DNA of 64,000 nt from Bdellovibrionia bacterium (GTDB lineage Bacteria > Bdellovibrionota > Bdellovibrionia > Bdellovibrionales > JAGQZY01), in NCBI GenBank assembly GCA_030424715.1, contig JAUHWH010000007.1, positions 1-64,000 on the forward strand, written 5' to 3'. Positions 28,830 to 37,285 of this stretch are shown here, piece after piece. Numbering within the stretch: the stretch's first letter is position 1; each line of letters begins with the position of its first letter. Position numbers and translations under genes: made by a program. The notes below the pieces were generated by a model, which was not told the DNA's origin, made no database searches, and saw only the letters and a list, made by a program, of their open reading frames with translations.

Positions 28830-29495
28830 TTATAGTGGTGAAGGTAGCTGAGGATTCTTACAGCTACGGAACAAATAAAGGGCCTCTAAATATTGACGCT
28901 CGTCATCAGAAAGGGCGGGGAGCCCAACTTTCGCCATTTCTCGGTGAATGTGCTGAAAGCACAGGGCCGCGGCCACAGAAATATTAAAGCTCTGCACAAA
29001 TCCTTGCATGGGGATGAAGACTTTTTCGTCAGCCATTTCGGTCAGACGGGGGCTGGCCCCATCCCTCTCGTTACCGAAGCAAAGGGCCACCGGCTGGTCG
29101 AAGGAGCACTCTTGGATCGGGATACCTCCGTCCAAGTGAGTGACCACAATCTTGTAGCCCTGCTCCTTCAACTGGGTGATACAAGATTCAGTGTCCGCCC
29201 AATGGGTTTGTAGCAGCCACTTGTCAGCCCCTTGGGTGACTCGTTTTGATTCTTTAAAGGTATCGATTTCCACGATTTGGTGAAACAGGTGAAAGCCAAA
29301 GGCCTCGGCACTTCTCATAACAGCACTCGTGTTGCCGCGGTCATAGATGTTTTCAGTGACCGTAATTAGATTTTTGTTTCTTTTCGCCAGGACGTCATGA
29401 ATTCTTTGCAAACGCTCGGGGCGCACTTGTCGACTCAGTTCAGCGACCACTTGTTGGGTGTCAAAACGTTGTTCGTCCAAATCGATTGTGTTCAC
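28830..29495 (-). CDS. trmH: tRNA (guanosine-2'-O-)methyltransferase TrmH-type (SpoU family)
   Basis: 221 residues. SpoU motifs: ENIYDRGNTSAVMRSAEAFG (motif 1), ALCFGNERDGAS (motif 2) and MQGFVQSFNISVAAAL (motif 3), which form the SAM-binding knot. TrmH methylates G18 in the tRNA D-loop. The most likely start is GTG 29495, overlapping the speE stop (GTGA); a TTG at 29501 is possible. It is the third gene of the AdoMetDC-speE-trmH operon. All three genes use S-adenosylmethionine or its decarboxylated form, though a functional link is speculative. Confidence 0.92.
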   Translation of the reverse strand: MNTIDLDEQRFDTQQVVAELSRQVRPERLQRIHDVLAKRNKNLITVTENIYDRGNTSAVMRSAEAFGFHLFHQIVEIDTFKESKRVTQGADKWLLQTHWADTESCITQLKEQGYKIVVTHLDGGIPIQECSFDQPVALCFGNERDGASPRLTEMADEKVFIPMQGFVQSFNISVAAALCFQHIHREMAKVGLPALSDDERQYLEALYLFRSCKNPQLPSPL

Positions 29496-30364
29496 ACCCA
29501 ACTCATCTTTGGTAATGGAGTTAGGCTGTCTCCGTGTTCATCCATCATGAACTGAGGAAGCATAAAGGACCCCCGGTGGATTTCAGGAGAGTAATATTGA
29601 AATTTCTGTTGCACTCGAGCTTCAGAAAAATCGCGCAACGGGCATAGGCCCTTCGAGGCAAAAGTGAAAGACCACAGACCACTGGGGTAGCTCATATTAC
29701 AGTAATTGTAGATATGCACTTTCGGAAAGACTTCGGCAAGAATCTTTACTAACACCTTTTGCATTTTCATATCGTAGTAGGGCGACTCACCTTGTGAGAC
29801 AACGATACCGTCATCAACCAACCGCTCATTGATGTCGCGATAAAAATCAACATTAAACAGGGGCGTGGCCGGCCCGATGGGCTCTGAGGAGTCCACAATA
29901 ATCACATCAAACTTATCCGTAGATTGCTTCATAAAGGCCACACCATCTTGAATATGGAGTTTGACCTTTGGGTCGCTAAGCATCGATGAGGTCTGTGGGA
30001 GAAACTTTTTACTGGCCTCGACCACCATGCCGTCGATCTCAACCATGGTCACTTCTTGCACGCCTTCATGTTTAAGAACTTCACGGACGGTACCGCCATC
30101 GCCACCGCCAATAACCAAAACCTTTTTCGGGTTGGGGTGGGTGAACATGGGAACATGGGTGATCATGTCGTGATAAATAAACTCGTCTTTTTCAGTGACC
30201 ATGATCATTCCGTCATGAGCCAACAAAACGCCATGCCCGGTTGTCTCTACAACCTCAACTTTTTGAAACTCGCTTTGTTCAGAGAAGAGTCGGTTCTTCA
30301 GCCGAAAACGCAGGCCAATGTCATCGTGCTTCTCTTCAAACCAGTCTTGGTTGTGATCGCTCAT
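29492..30364 (-). CDS. speE: Spermidine synthase
   Basis: 290 residues, putrescine aminopropyltransferase using decarboxylated AdoMet. Signatures include VLVIGGGDGGTVREVLKH, VTMVEIDGMVVEASKKF and DVIIVDSSEPIGPATPLF (catalytic Asp region). The start ATG 30364 has AGGAGA 8 bases upstream. It directly follows a eukaryotic-type AdoMet decarboxylase gene (12-base gap), which supplies its cosubstrate, so the two form a compact pathway module. Confidence 0.96.
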   Translation of the reverse strand: MSDHNQDWFEEKHDDIGLRFRLKNRLFSEQSEFQKVEVVETTGHGVLLAHDGMIMVTEKDEFIYHDMITHVPMFTHPNPKKVLVIGGGDGGTVREVLKHEGVQEVTMVEIDGMVVEASKKFLPQTSSMLSDPKVKLHIQDGVAFMKQSTDKFDVIIVDSSEPIGPATPLFNVDFYRDINERLVDDGIVVSQGESPYYDMKMQKVLVKILAEVFPKVHIYNYCNMSYPSGLWSFTFASKGLCPLRDFSEARVQQKFQYYSPEIHRGSFMLPQFMMDEHGDSLTPLPKMSWV

Positions 30365-30376
30365 GTTCAGATTCTC

Positions 30377-31309
30377 CTAAAATTTCACAGGTCGTTGTTC
30401 GTTGTCATTCGGTTGGTAATATGAAAAATACTGAGTGGCATAGCCCGAAGGTAACTTTTCAGCAAATTGTCGTTTCATGATAAATGAGTCGAAGTCAGGA
30501 CGCTCTATTTTTTCATTGTTAAAGAGTACAAGATCAAAGTTCACAGGTTTGAACACCTGCACCACTTTTTGAGCCCACTCCACCTGATCTTCTTTTTTAA
30601 AAGCGTTGGTTTCAAAACTAATGTAGCTTCCTTCGCTTTCGGGGGTGACGTGAATTGTGAAATAGCGGTTGCCATGGATGGCATTCAACGAGTAGCCCAT
30701 GGGCTCAAAGACAAAGTCGTCGACGTCTCCCATAACGATGTCATTAATACCAGAGCGTTTTCGTAGATCTTCGGCATCACAGCCTTTGCAGTCTCGAAAC
30801 AGAGCCATAACTTCTGGAGCAATACCGTGCATAAGCACTTCCATGGTATGGTCGTCAGGTGCCGGTTGGTAGTTTTTATCACAGGAGAAGAGATACAGGT
30901 GATGTTCGTCTTCTCGTCCATAGCGCATGGCTTCGCCATCAAACCACTGTCTCAGGGTTTCAACATCTTTAAAAAAATGGGTGGTCTGTTCTTGGGGCAA
31001 GAGCTCGTTCTTACGTTCGTAGAAAAAGGCGTCAATGTCCGAAGCTTGGTAATGGGTCATCAGGTGTTCCACTGCGGAGACCAATTGGGTGGTTCCACAG
31101 GTGATCATCACCAAATAATGGTCGTAGACAAACAAGGAGCTTTCAGACAATAGGTAGGCCGTCATCGACTCATTGGAGATTTCAGAGAGAATCTGCGCTT
31201 TTGATACGGCCACCAGAGACTCCCAAAAGGCGCGCGGCTGTTGGCGCAAAGGGGCCACCGATGGTTTAAATATGACTTCGATTTTCTTTTCAGAGCCTTC
31301 AAAAAACAT
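30377..31309 (-). CDS. speD: S-adenosylmethionine decarboxylase, eukaryotic-type
   Basis: 310 residues, pyruvoyl-dependent, producing decarboxylated AdoMet for spermidine synthesis. It matches the eukaryotic proenzyme class, not the short bacterial SpeD: FFEGSEKKIEV at the N-terminus (Glu4 and Glu7 equal human Glu8 and Glu11), self-cleavage site LLSESSLF (Glu56-Ser57, human 67-68), and ITCGTT with Cys71 exactly 15 residues after the cleavage Glu, as for human Cys82. The C-terminal TIHVTPESEGSYISFETN matches the eukaryotic active-site segment. First gene of an operon with speE and trmH. The start has AAGGA 9 bases upstream. Horizontal origin is possible. Confidence 0.93.
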   Translation of the reverse strand: MFFEGSEKKIEVIFKPSVAPLRQQPRAFWESLVAVSKAQILSEISNESMTAYLLSESSLFVYDHYLVMITCGTTQLVSAVEHLMTHYQASDIDAFFYERKNELLPQEQTTHFFKDVETLRQWFDGEAMRYGREDEHHLYLFSCDKNYQPAPDDHTMEVLMHGIAPEVMALFRDCKGCDAEDLRKRSGINDIVMGDVDDFVFEPMGYSLNAIHGNRYFTIHVTPESEGSYISFETNAFKKEDQVEWAQKVVQVFKPVNFDLVLFNNEKIERPDFDSFIMKRQFAEKLPSGYATQYFSYYQPNDNEQRPVKF

Positions 31310-31441
31310 GGGGAGTCAGTCCTTGGGGTTAGGGCATCGTTTGTTATAGCCAACGTGCTGATAAGTGCTCTGAATAACTGGAAGAAACAAAAAAAACAAG
31401 GTGGGGCGGATAATGTGAAAAATCTATGGTAGAAGCCCTGT

Positions 31442-32275
31442 GTGACTCCAGAAATCTCAGTTATTATACCAACTTACAACAGGGCTGCTGTGCTCGACAG
31501 AGCCGTGGCCTCGGTCTTGGGGCAAAGTTTTAAGGATTTCGAGTTGGTGATTGTTGATGATGGGTCCACCGATGAGACCGCTGCTTTCTTAAAGACCTTG
31601 CGTGATAATCCGAGGGTGAGAGTCTTACAAACCACCAATTGCGGGGTCAGTGCCGCTCGTAATCTCGGCCTGCGCAACTCCAGTGGTACCTGGGTGGCCT
31701 TTTTGGACTCTGATGATGAATGGTTGCCCGAGAAACTCGAAAAACAGTGGGCGGTCATCCAGGCCAACCCTAAGCTCAAGATCGTCCATGGTGAAGAGAT
31801 CTGGATACGCAACGGTCGTCGAGTTAACCCTAAGCACAAACACCAAAAAAAAGGCGGCGATGTTTTTAAAGATGCTGTTCGTTTGTGTTGTATTAGCCCC
31901 TCGACAGTCCTCCTGAGACGAGATCTTTTGGAGAAGTGGGGCGGTTTTAGAGAAGACTATCCCGTCTGTGAAGACTATGACCTTTGGTTAAAAATTACCG
32001 CCTTCCACCCTGTGGGCTTCGTTGAAGAGCCCATTATCAAAAAATTTGGTGGGCACGGTGATCAACTGTCTCGCCGTTACGTGGCCATGGATTATTGGCG
32101 TATAAAATCCCTAGCTTGGATTTTAGACAAGCTCCAAGATCCACAGAAAAAGGTATGGGCCCAGCAAGAGCTTTTAGAGAAGAGTCGTGTTCTCCTCAAG
32201 GGTTATAGAAAGCATAAAAACTTAGCGGACTATGACGAGATTTTTAATCTAGCGCGAAGCCAAAGCGACGGATAG
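31442..32275 (+). CDS. Family 2 glycosyltransferase
   Basis: 277 residues, GT-A fold. Seen: ISVIIPTYNRA at the start, ELVIVDDGSTDET (nucleotide binding), GVSAARNLGL, and FLDSDDEW (the DxD metal site), with CEDYDLW (the catalytic-base region) further on. It probably transfers a sugar from a nucleotide donor to a surface polysaccharide, LPS or protein. GTG 31442 is chosen because the fold begins four residues later; the ribosome site (AGAAG) is weak. It is divergent from the AdoMetDC gene and ends in a strong terminator, so it is monocistronic. Confidence 0.92.
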   Translation: MTPEISVIIPTYNRAAVLDRAVASVLGQSFKDFELVIVDDGSTDETAAFLKTLRDNPRVRVLQTTNCGVSAARNLGLRNSSGTWVAFLDSDDEWLPEKLEKQWAVIQANPKLKIVHGEEIWIRNGRRVNPKHKHQKKGGDVFKDAVRLCCISPSTVLLRRDLLEKWGGFREDYPVCEDYDLWLKITAFHPVGFVEEPIIKKFGGHGDQLSRRYVAMDYWRIKSLAWILDKLQDPQKKVWAQQELLEKSRVLLKGYRKHKNLADYDEIFNLARSQSDG

Positions 32276-32292
32276 TCGTCATAAATACAAAA

Positions 32293-32322
32293 GGCAGAGC
32301 TCAATCGCTCTGCCTTTTTTTT
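32293..32322 (+). terminator. Rho-independent terminator
   Basis: GGCAGAGC (32293-32300) and GCTCTGCC (32307-32314) pair perfectly around TCAATC, followed by eight T. A second hairpin (GACGGTC 32333-32339 with GACCGTC 32351-32357) stands just to the right and may serve the leftward gene. Confidence 0.93.
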
Positions 32323-32429
32323 GATCCCCAGTGACGGTCTTTTTTTAGAGGACCGTCGTTTATCCCAGTTGTTTGTTGTGTATCATCCCAGGTGTGAGCA
32401 GGGAGAGTGTTCTCCCCACGATTTTCTGA

Positions 32430-33296
32430 CTATCGGTTTGCACCGCTTGTCATTTGTTGTTTTTTGCCAGCAGGAAGCGCTTTCAAAGCTTTGCCAATGG
32501 CTCTCAATGGCTGAACAAGAAGCATATCAACCAGGTCGATAATTCCTTGCACAACGATATTAAGGGTTCCAACGATAAGAATCTTTAAAAAGGCCTTAAA
32601 CTGTCCTTTAAGAAGATAAGAAAAAGCTTTTGCTACGTTGCAAAGGATGTCACCAACGAGGGTCACCATCGCTCGAACGCCATTGGCGATATAACCAACG
32701 GTGGTAGCAATGATCCACTTTGTACCTTTTAAAACTTTGGAAATAACAATGAATGGCAGGGCAAGAACCTTGGCGCCGTTGTCGGCAAAAAGATTAGCTG
32801 CCGAGTTACTCAAGCGGATGGCGCCATCAAAGAAAACGTCACTGGCTTTAACGATAGCGAATTCAACCACTGTTACGCCAGCGTTTACAGTCGCTGCCGA
32901 AAGAAGAATCACGTTACCGCCGGCAACCACAACACAGTTCACTGAGCCGAAGAGGCGGTATTTTTTGGCGTTGCCAAGAAGACACTGACCTGTGCGTTGG
33001 GCTTCTCCAACAACCGCTTTGATAGAGGCGATGGTGGCGCGTCCCAGTCCTTCAATGGTGTGTCCAGTGACCATAAGCTCACCACCAACCCACTCAAAAG
33101 CAGCTTGTACGGGTTGAGCAATCTTGTCGACATTGGCGACGTGGGTTTGGATGGCGCTGTTCATGTTGTTTTGGGCGATTTTGTAATCACTCAATGCAGC
33201 AACAGCGGATGAAGTGTTGCAAGAGTATGCAGCCATTAATGGTCCAGATGTGAGGATCATGCAGAGGCTAAGTATAGCAGATGAAATTAATCTCAT
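32430..33296 (-). CDS. Exported hydrophobic protein, unknown function
   Basis: 288 residues with a Sec signal peptide (MRLISSAILSLCMILTSGPLMA). The mature part is Ala/Val/Ile-rich with several long hydrophobic or amphipathic segments (for example near 120-145, 178-215 and 232-262) and few charges, so it may associate with a membrane. Four cysteines are spread through the mature chain. No recognised domain. AAGGAG lies 6 bases before ATG 33296. A stable hairpin sits about 30 bases upstream in its leader. Probably lineage-specific. Confidence 0.7.
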   Translation of the reverse strand: MRLISSAILSLCMILTSGPLMAAYSCNTSSAVAALSDYKIAQNNMNSAIQTHVANVDKIAQPVQAAFEWVGGELMVTGHTIEGLGRATIASIKAVVGEAQRTGQCLLGNAKKYRLFGSVNCVVVAGGNVILLSAATVNAGVTVVEFAIVKASDVFFDGAIRLSNSAANLFADNGAKVLALPFIVISKVLKGTKWIIATTVGYIANGVRAMVTLVGDILCNVAKAFSYLLKGQFKAFLKILIVGTLNIVVQGIIDLVDMLLVQPLRAIGKALKALPAGKKQQMTSGANR

Positions 33297-33921
33297 TTGA
33301 GACTCCTTATATGTCTAAAAGGTTTATCAACTGAAGCAAAAGGGGGATCAGCCCGCTTCAGTTGAGTCATTCAAAAAAACCATTTTTTCGAATTGCTAGA
33401 GAGAGTGCCTCTTAAAGCGTCATAGTTTTAGAATTTCTTGGTTTTTCGAAAAACTTGTAAAGTGCCATTTTGCCACTACCCCTTAAAACACCGAATTGAT
33501 TGAGTTTTGACTGTGAAAAAATCACTTGGTGCCAATGATCGTCTTTCGGACAACTGTTTTAATTCTGTGGAATTCGTAAAACTTACTCGAACGTTCGTAT
33601 TGGTCTTGTGCAAATTTTTCTTGAAAAGCTTAATACCAAAGCATTTCATGAGAGTTTTATGTGCAAAATTTTGGCGCGGCGCTGCCGTCATCGTTTACCA
33701 AAGCTCGTCACCAAGTGGCCAATTTAACAGGAGTGACGAAGATGAAAGTTCATCCAAGAATAATGCATTGATGGGCTTTCACCTTCGAATCGTGAATGAA
33801 CAACCTTTTTATATCCGACCTTTGTATCAATCGAGTTTTTGCTTCGAATGCCATTTTGTTTGTAGAACCTGTTTTTAGACAAACAATAAACAAGAGATGA
33901 ACACAACAAAAGGAGATCATC
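33297..33921. other. Long intergenic region (625 bases)
   Basis: AT-rich, between the leftward 288-residue gene and the rightward 93-residue gene. It holds the leader hairpin at 33327-33365. Longer frames here (for example 33507-33878) have Cys/Phe-rich, non-protein-like translations. An AGGAG-preceded ATG at 33742 opens only nine codons. Room for a small RNA exists, but I see no promoter/terminator pair that would define one. Confidence 0.4.
33327..33365 (-). promoter_or_regulatory. Leader hairpin upstream of the 288-residue exported protein
   Basis: TCAACTGAAGC (33327-33337) and GCTTCAGTTGA (33355-33365) are perfect 11-bp complements around a 17-base loop. On the minus strand it would be in the 5' leader about 30 bases before the start codon. 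No T-run follows within the next few bases in that direction, so it is not a simple terminator. It could stabilise the mRNA or be a protein site. Confidence 0.6.
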
Positions 33922-34203
33922 ATGAAAAAGATTTTAATTGCATTAGTTACGTTTACCAGCCTCTCAGTGTTTGCCGAGTGGAAAACCACGACCTACTCAG
34001 CAACAGTCAGTACCCAAGCCGAAGCGGAGCAAATTATTTCTGCCATCAACAGTGGACGCATCAATGTTTTTGGTTGTGGTGGGCAGCAACAAGTGTATGC
34101 CTACTCATTTAACAACAACTCCGGTTCTTATGTGAAAGCCGCAGACGGTTCGTTTCGTCCGGTGCGTTCAAAAGCCAGCTTCAAAGTTCGTTGCCAAGAG
34201 TAG
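33922..34203 (+). CDS. Small secreted protein, unknown function
   Basis: 93 residues with a Sec signal peptide (MKKILIALVTFTSLSVFA, cleavage before EWKTT). The mature part of about 75 residues is Ser/Thr/Asn-rich and predicted beta, with Cys in GCGGQQQ and near the C-terminus (VRCQE), possibly one disulfide. AAAGGAGA precedes the ATG at good spacing and a terminator follows, so this is a complete, well-expressed-looking single gene. Family not recognised. Confidence 0.8.
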   Translation: MKKILIALVTFTSLSVFAEWKTTTYSATVSTQAEAEQIISAINSGRINVFGCGGQQQVYAYSFNNNSGSYVKAADGSFRPVRSKASFKVRCQE

Positions 34204-34212
34204 TTTTTAATG

Positions 34213-34247
34213 GGGGAGGCGAACCGAGGTTTGCCTCCTCATTTTTT
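34213..34247 (+). terminator. Rho-independent terminator
   Basis: GGAGGCGAA (34215-34223) pairs with TTTGCCTCC (34230-34238), one G-T pair included, followed by ATTTTTT. It closes the 93-residue secreted protein gene. Confidence 0.8.
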
Positions 34248-34322
34248 CAATGGATATTAGAATTGCTTGCGTGATAGGCTTCCGGCCACGAGACCAATTT
34301 GTGAATCAAGGCGGGGAGGGGT

Positions 34323-35132
34323 ATGAAATTATTTGTATTGATCAATCTCTCTCTATTTGTTCTCACTCTCAGTTTTTTAGCAGAGCCTCTGCTCGCAAGT
34401 TCTGAAAACTCTGTTGCTATCGCCAATTCAATATTGGTCAGTCGAGACCTCGTGGTGGTTGGCAGCAGTCTTTGTCACGACAATGTCCACATGTATTTTA
34501 AAGATTCAGCATCTTGTGCCAAGTATCAAAAGCCGCATCAGTGCTCAGACCTTCAATTGCAACCCATTCGTCAATGGGAGGTTATTCGGCATCCAGATTT
34601 TAGCACCCCCCTTATCCGCTTTGAAAAAATGGATCTTCAATTTGATGTTTCTCTGTATAAAAGCATGGGGCTGTCGGCAGACAATACCACGCATTACCAG
34701 CTTGAAAAAAAGTTATATCAACAATCAGTTCCTCTTTGTGATGATAGAGAAATTCTCGAGCCAAAAATCGTTTACAGTGAAAGAATGGTGACCGACACGG
34801 TGGAACGTCGGGTGTTAGGCATTCTGGCCACAAGGGGCGCTTCCATTTTCAGTTCTCCAAGTGGTCCGGTGTTCAACACAACACTTCTGAATGACCCAGG
34901 GTTTGACTTTGATGAGGCTCGAGTTCAAAGCCAATCGATAAGTTTTCAAATTCGGTCTCCTCTGTGTAGTGAACTGGCACAAGACCCTCTGTTGCACTTG
35001 CTCAGTGGTGAGTACAGTGGCAACGGTATTGAGCGGGTGGCCTTCGACAGTTTGGACCAATACTCGGTGTCGCTGCCTGAGCGGCTCGATAAAAAGTCGG
35101 AGTCTGTTTGTGACGAAGGGGTCTGGCTGTGA
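34323..35132 (+). CDS. Secreted protein, unknown function, coupled to an HTH gene
   Basis: 269 residues starting with a signal peptide (about 1-25: MKLFVLINLSLFVLTLSFLA). The mature protein has at least seven cysteines (LCHD, SCAKY, QCSD, LCDD, LCSEL, VCDE), which fits an oxidising periplasmic or extracellular location. No domain recognised. GGGGAGGGG lies directly before the ATG. Its stop overlaps the next gene's GTG start by 4 bases (GTGA), so expression of this exported protein and the DNA-binding protein is coupled. Confidence 0.72.
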   Translation: MKLFVLINLSLFVLTLSFLAEPLLASSENSVAIANSILVSRDLVVVGSSLCHDNVHMYFKDSASCAKYQKPHQCSDLQLQPIRQWEVIRHPDFSTPLIRFEKMDLQFDVSLYKSMGLSADNTTHYQLEKKLYQQSVPLCDDREILEPKIVYSERMVTDTVERRVLGILATRGASIFSSPSGPVFNTTLLNDPGFDFDEARVQSQSISFQIRSPLCSELAQDPLLHLLSGEYSGNGIERVAFDSLDQYSVSLPERLDKKSESVCDEGVWL

Positions 35133-35962
35133 AGGGATCTTCTGCAAGCCGAGTCAGTGCCTCAGGTGATTCGAAAAGGTCGCAAGGTCGTGCTAGTTTT
35201 GAAGACCAGGGCGAGCTTCAATTGGTGGATCATTTACAACAAATTCTTGTGCAGTATCTCGAGCGAAATCCTTATGCCAGCCTGTCCTCTATCGGAAGAC
35301 GGTCGGGTGTTAGTGAGCCCACCCTCCGTCGAATCAAGGCGGGGCAAATCAAAACCGCCCCGACCACTTCCACTGTGATCAAACTTTTGACCTATATTTC
35401 TGGAGAGACATCTTTAAAGACCATTACCGATCTTTACCGCGGGCCGATTTCGGATTTTCTGAAAGAGAACTTGCCTCAAATTGATCAAACCGCCATCGAA
35501 TATGATCAAGAGTTGAACGAACAGCTTAAAGACAATACCAAGTATTTGATTTACAAACTGGCCGCCAACTCATCAGGAACCCATCGAGCTCAGGTCGAAA
35601 CTCTACTGGGGCAGGCGGGGCTGCTTGTTCTCGATGAGATGGTGGAGAATGGTTTGCTTACTGTTGAAAATAATAAATACAAATCTCACAAAAAAACCTA
35701 CGCCTTGGACCCAAATTTGTTTAAAGAAAAGTTCCGTTTTATGAGCCATTTCGTGTCCACAGGGGAAAATTCGGCCGGAGCTTCAAATCCCTCTGTGCAT
35801 GTGAACTACTCAAATTCTGTCAACCCGGCGGCTTATCGAAAGATTTGCAAGATCCAAAAAAACGCCCTCGCTAAAATACGTGGGGTGATGGAAAGCCCCG
35901 ATGCACAGGGGGAAATCCCCTTGTTTTGCCTTGTGGCTATTGACGAGGTTAGCAACAAATAG
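35129..35962 (+). CDS. Helix-turn-helix DNA-binding protein
   Basis: 277 residues. Residues about 30-95 contain an XRE-like helix-turn-helix: LSSIGRRSGVSEPTLRRIKAG, followed by VIKLLTYISG. The C-terminal two thirds (about 100-277) are a mixed helical region with no recognised motif; it includes ETLLGQAGLLVLDEMVENGL, which looks like a second winged-helix segment. The general plan recalls regulators paired with exported proteins in Bdellovibrio and Fibrobacter (TIGR02147-like), but I cannot confirm that family. It starts at GTG 35129 inside the stop of the secreted protein gene. Confidence 0.68.
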   Translation: MKGSSASRVSASGDSKRSQGRASFEDQGELQLVDHLQQILVQYLERNPYASLSSIGRRSGVSEPTLRRIKAGQIKTAPTTSTVIKLLTYISGETSLKTITDLYRGPISDFLKENLPQIDQTAIEYDQELNEQLKDNTKYLIYKLAANSSGTHRAQVETLLGQAGLLVLDEMVENGLLTVENNKYKSHKKTYALDPNLFKEKFRFMSHFVSTGENSAGASNPSVHVNYSNSVNPAAYRKICKIQKNALAKIRGVMESPDAQGEIPLFCLVAIDEVSNK

Positions 35963-35968
35963 CTTTCC

Positions 35969-36904
35969 CTAGAGCCAGTCCGCGATTAGTACACCGGCTC
36001 CGATTCGACTGGCTGGCTGGTTGTAATCGATCAAGCTTTCTCCGTATCCATTAAAGTACTGCACCACACCTCTGTAGTTTTCGTTCAAGGGAAAACTCCA
36101 TTTGACCTCGATCGCACCACGATTGTCTTCACGCCCGTTGTTCCTGAGGAGGGCGGTCAAAGTGTGGTCTCCCAGTTTTTTCATCAACTGCAGTTCAAAA
36201 AAACCCATGTACTCTAGGATATTTGGGTTGTCGTCGCCATCGCTATCGGTAGGATTCACTTTGGGGTCCTCAGGGAGTCGGTACCAGACTTTCAAAGCAG
36301 CAACCAGGGCTCGCACGTTAAAAACACCCTGCGCGTAGATCCGATTCCAGCTTCGAGACTCCGGAGCATTTTGTCCGTTGGACTCGTGCACAAGGCCAAA
36401 GCGATAAAATGTCTCCAGGTTGGCTTTGATCGCTCCGTTAGGACGGTAGACAAGAAACAAGTCTGGTTCATGGTTGGTCTCGCGAAAAGGTCGAGAGTTG
36501 CTTTTGTTGTATAGCTGCCAAAAAGACAGATTGGTGTAGGCAAAGGACCATTGAAAGTGGTCGTTCCAAAAACTTTCGATGATGTGGAGCTTGAAGCTGT
36601 ACTGAAACTTCACCTCGACGTAGTCAACTTTTGAGAGGTTGTTAACGTTCTGCTTTGACGGGGTTGAGTTGTATGTCACGGGTAAAATATAAGAGGGTTT
36701 ATGGGAAGAGAAGGTGTACTTCATGTCGGCCGCTGTCTTTTCTTCAGCGAATCGTTTTGAAAAAGCCCTCTCAGTATCGAAGTCAGTCTCTTGATCCTGC
36801 TCAGGAGACGCCATCAAAACGCTGGGGGCGGCAGAAAAAACGAAGGCCCAAAAAAAGAGCAACCAGATGGGGAGGGTGGCAGGCTTGGCATATTCTCTGT
36901 TCAT
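35969..36904 (-). CDS. pldA: Outer-membrane phospholipase A (OMPLA)
   Basis: 311 residues with a signal peptide, then an OMPLA beta-barrel. Family sequence runs are visible: FAYTNLSFWQLYNKSNSRPF, FRETNHEPDLFLVYRP and VVQYFNGYGESLIDYN. The catalytic triad matches His173-Ser175 (LVHESNGQ) and Asn187 (RSWNRIY), with the same 14-residue spacing as E. coli His142 to Asn156. OMPLA hydrolyses phospholipids in the outer leaflet as a calcium-dependent dimer. ATG 36904 was chosen over GTG 36916 for signal peptide placement. It is convergent with the HTH gene, with a 6-base gap. In a predator it may attack prey membranes (inference). Confidence 0.94.
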   Translation of the reverse strand: MNREYAKPATLPIWLLFFWAFVFSAAPSVLMASPEQDQETDFDTERAFSKRFAEEKTAADMKYTFSSHKPSYILPVTYNSTPSKQNVNNLSKVDYVEVKFQYSFKLHIIESFWNDHFQWSFAYTNLSFWQLYNKSNSRPFRETNHEPDLFLVYRPNGAIKANLETFYRFGLVHESNGQNAPESRSWNRIYAQGVFNVRALVAALKVWYRLPEDPKVNPTDSDGDDNPNILEYMGFFELQLMKKLGDHTLTALLRNNGREDNRGAIEVKWSFPLNENYRGVVQYFNGYGESLIDYNQPASRIGAGVLIADWL

Positions 36905-37100
36905 TATTGTTCTCACTTTTCGAGACGTGGGTGATCGGGGCCGAGTTCTTCTGGCCGAACATCCATTCCATTGGCGGATGGGTCAATCTGGAACGCAGAC
37001 TCGTGTTTTACATGTGATAAGTGCCCCTGTCGAGGCGACTTAACATTCTTAGAGTTTTATGGCCGGATTTTACGAAGTATAATATTGGTGAAGAGAAGTT

Positions 37101-37177
37101 TGGCGCAGTCGGGAGGACTCGAACCCCCAATCCTCTGATCCGAAGTCAGATGCGTTATCCAATTACGCTACGACTGC
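37101..37177 (-). tRNA. tRNA-Arg (anticodon UCG), CCA encoded
   Basis: 77 bases with CCA. The acceptor stem pairs GCAGTCG (5' end at 37177) with CGACTGC, followed by G and CCA. The anticodon arm is CTGA-CTTCGGA-TCAG, with anticodon TCG reading CGA and likely other CGN codons. The T-arm contains GGTTCGAGTCC. The D-arm is TAGCGTAATTGGATAACGCA. All stems form normally. Confidence 0.95.
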
Positions 37178-37196
37178 ACATGAAAGTGGAAGCCAT

Positions 37197-37225
37197 CTTA
37201 TAATCCTATGGACTTGAGTTGGCAA
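37197..37225 (-). promoter_or_regulatory. Predicted promoter of tRNA-Arg
   Basis: On the minus strand: TTGCCA (37225-37220), a 17-base spacer, then TATAAG (37202-37197). The predicted transcription start is about 13 bases before the mature tRNA 5' end. Confidence 0.7.
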
Positions 37226-37285
37226 GATGCTTGGGTGACCAAAAAGCTGAAATTGTGGAGAGTGAGCCTCATCGAGGCTCCTCGA

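Noticed and set aside
33507-33878. 123-codon frame in the long intergenic region
   Set aside because: No ribosome site, Cys/Phe-rich irregular translation, and frames on both strands are similarly open; looks non-coding.
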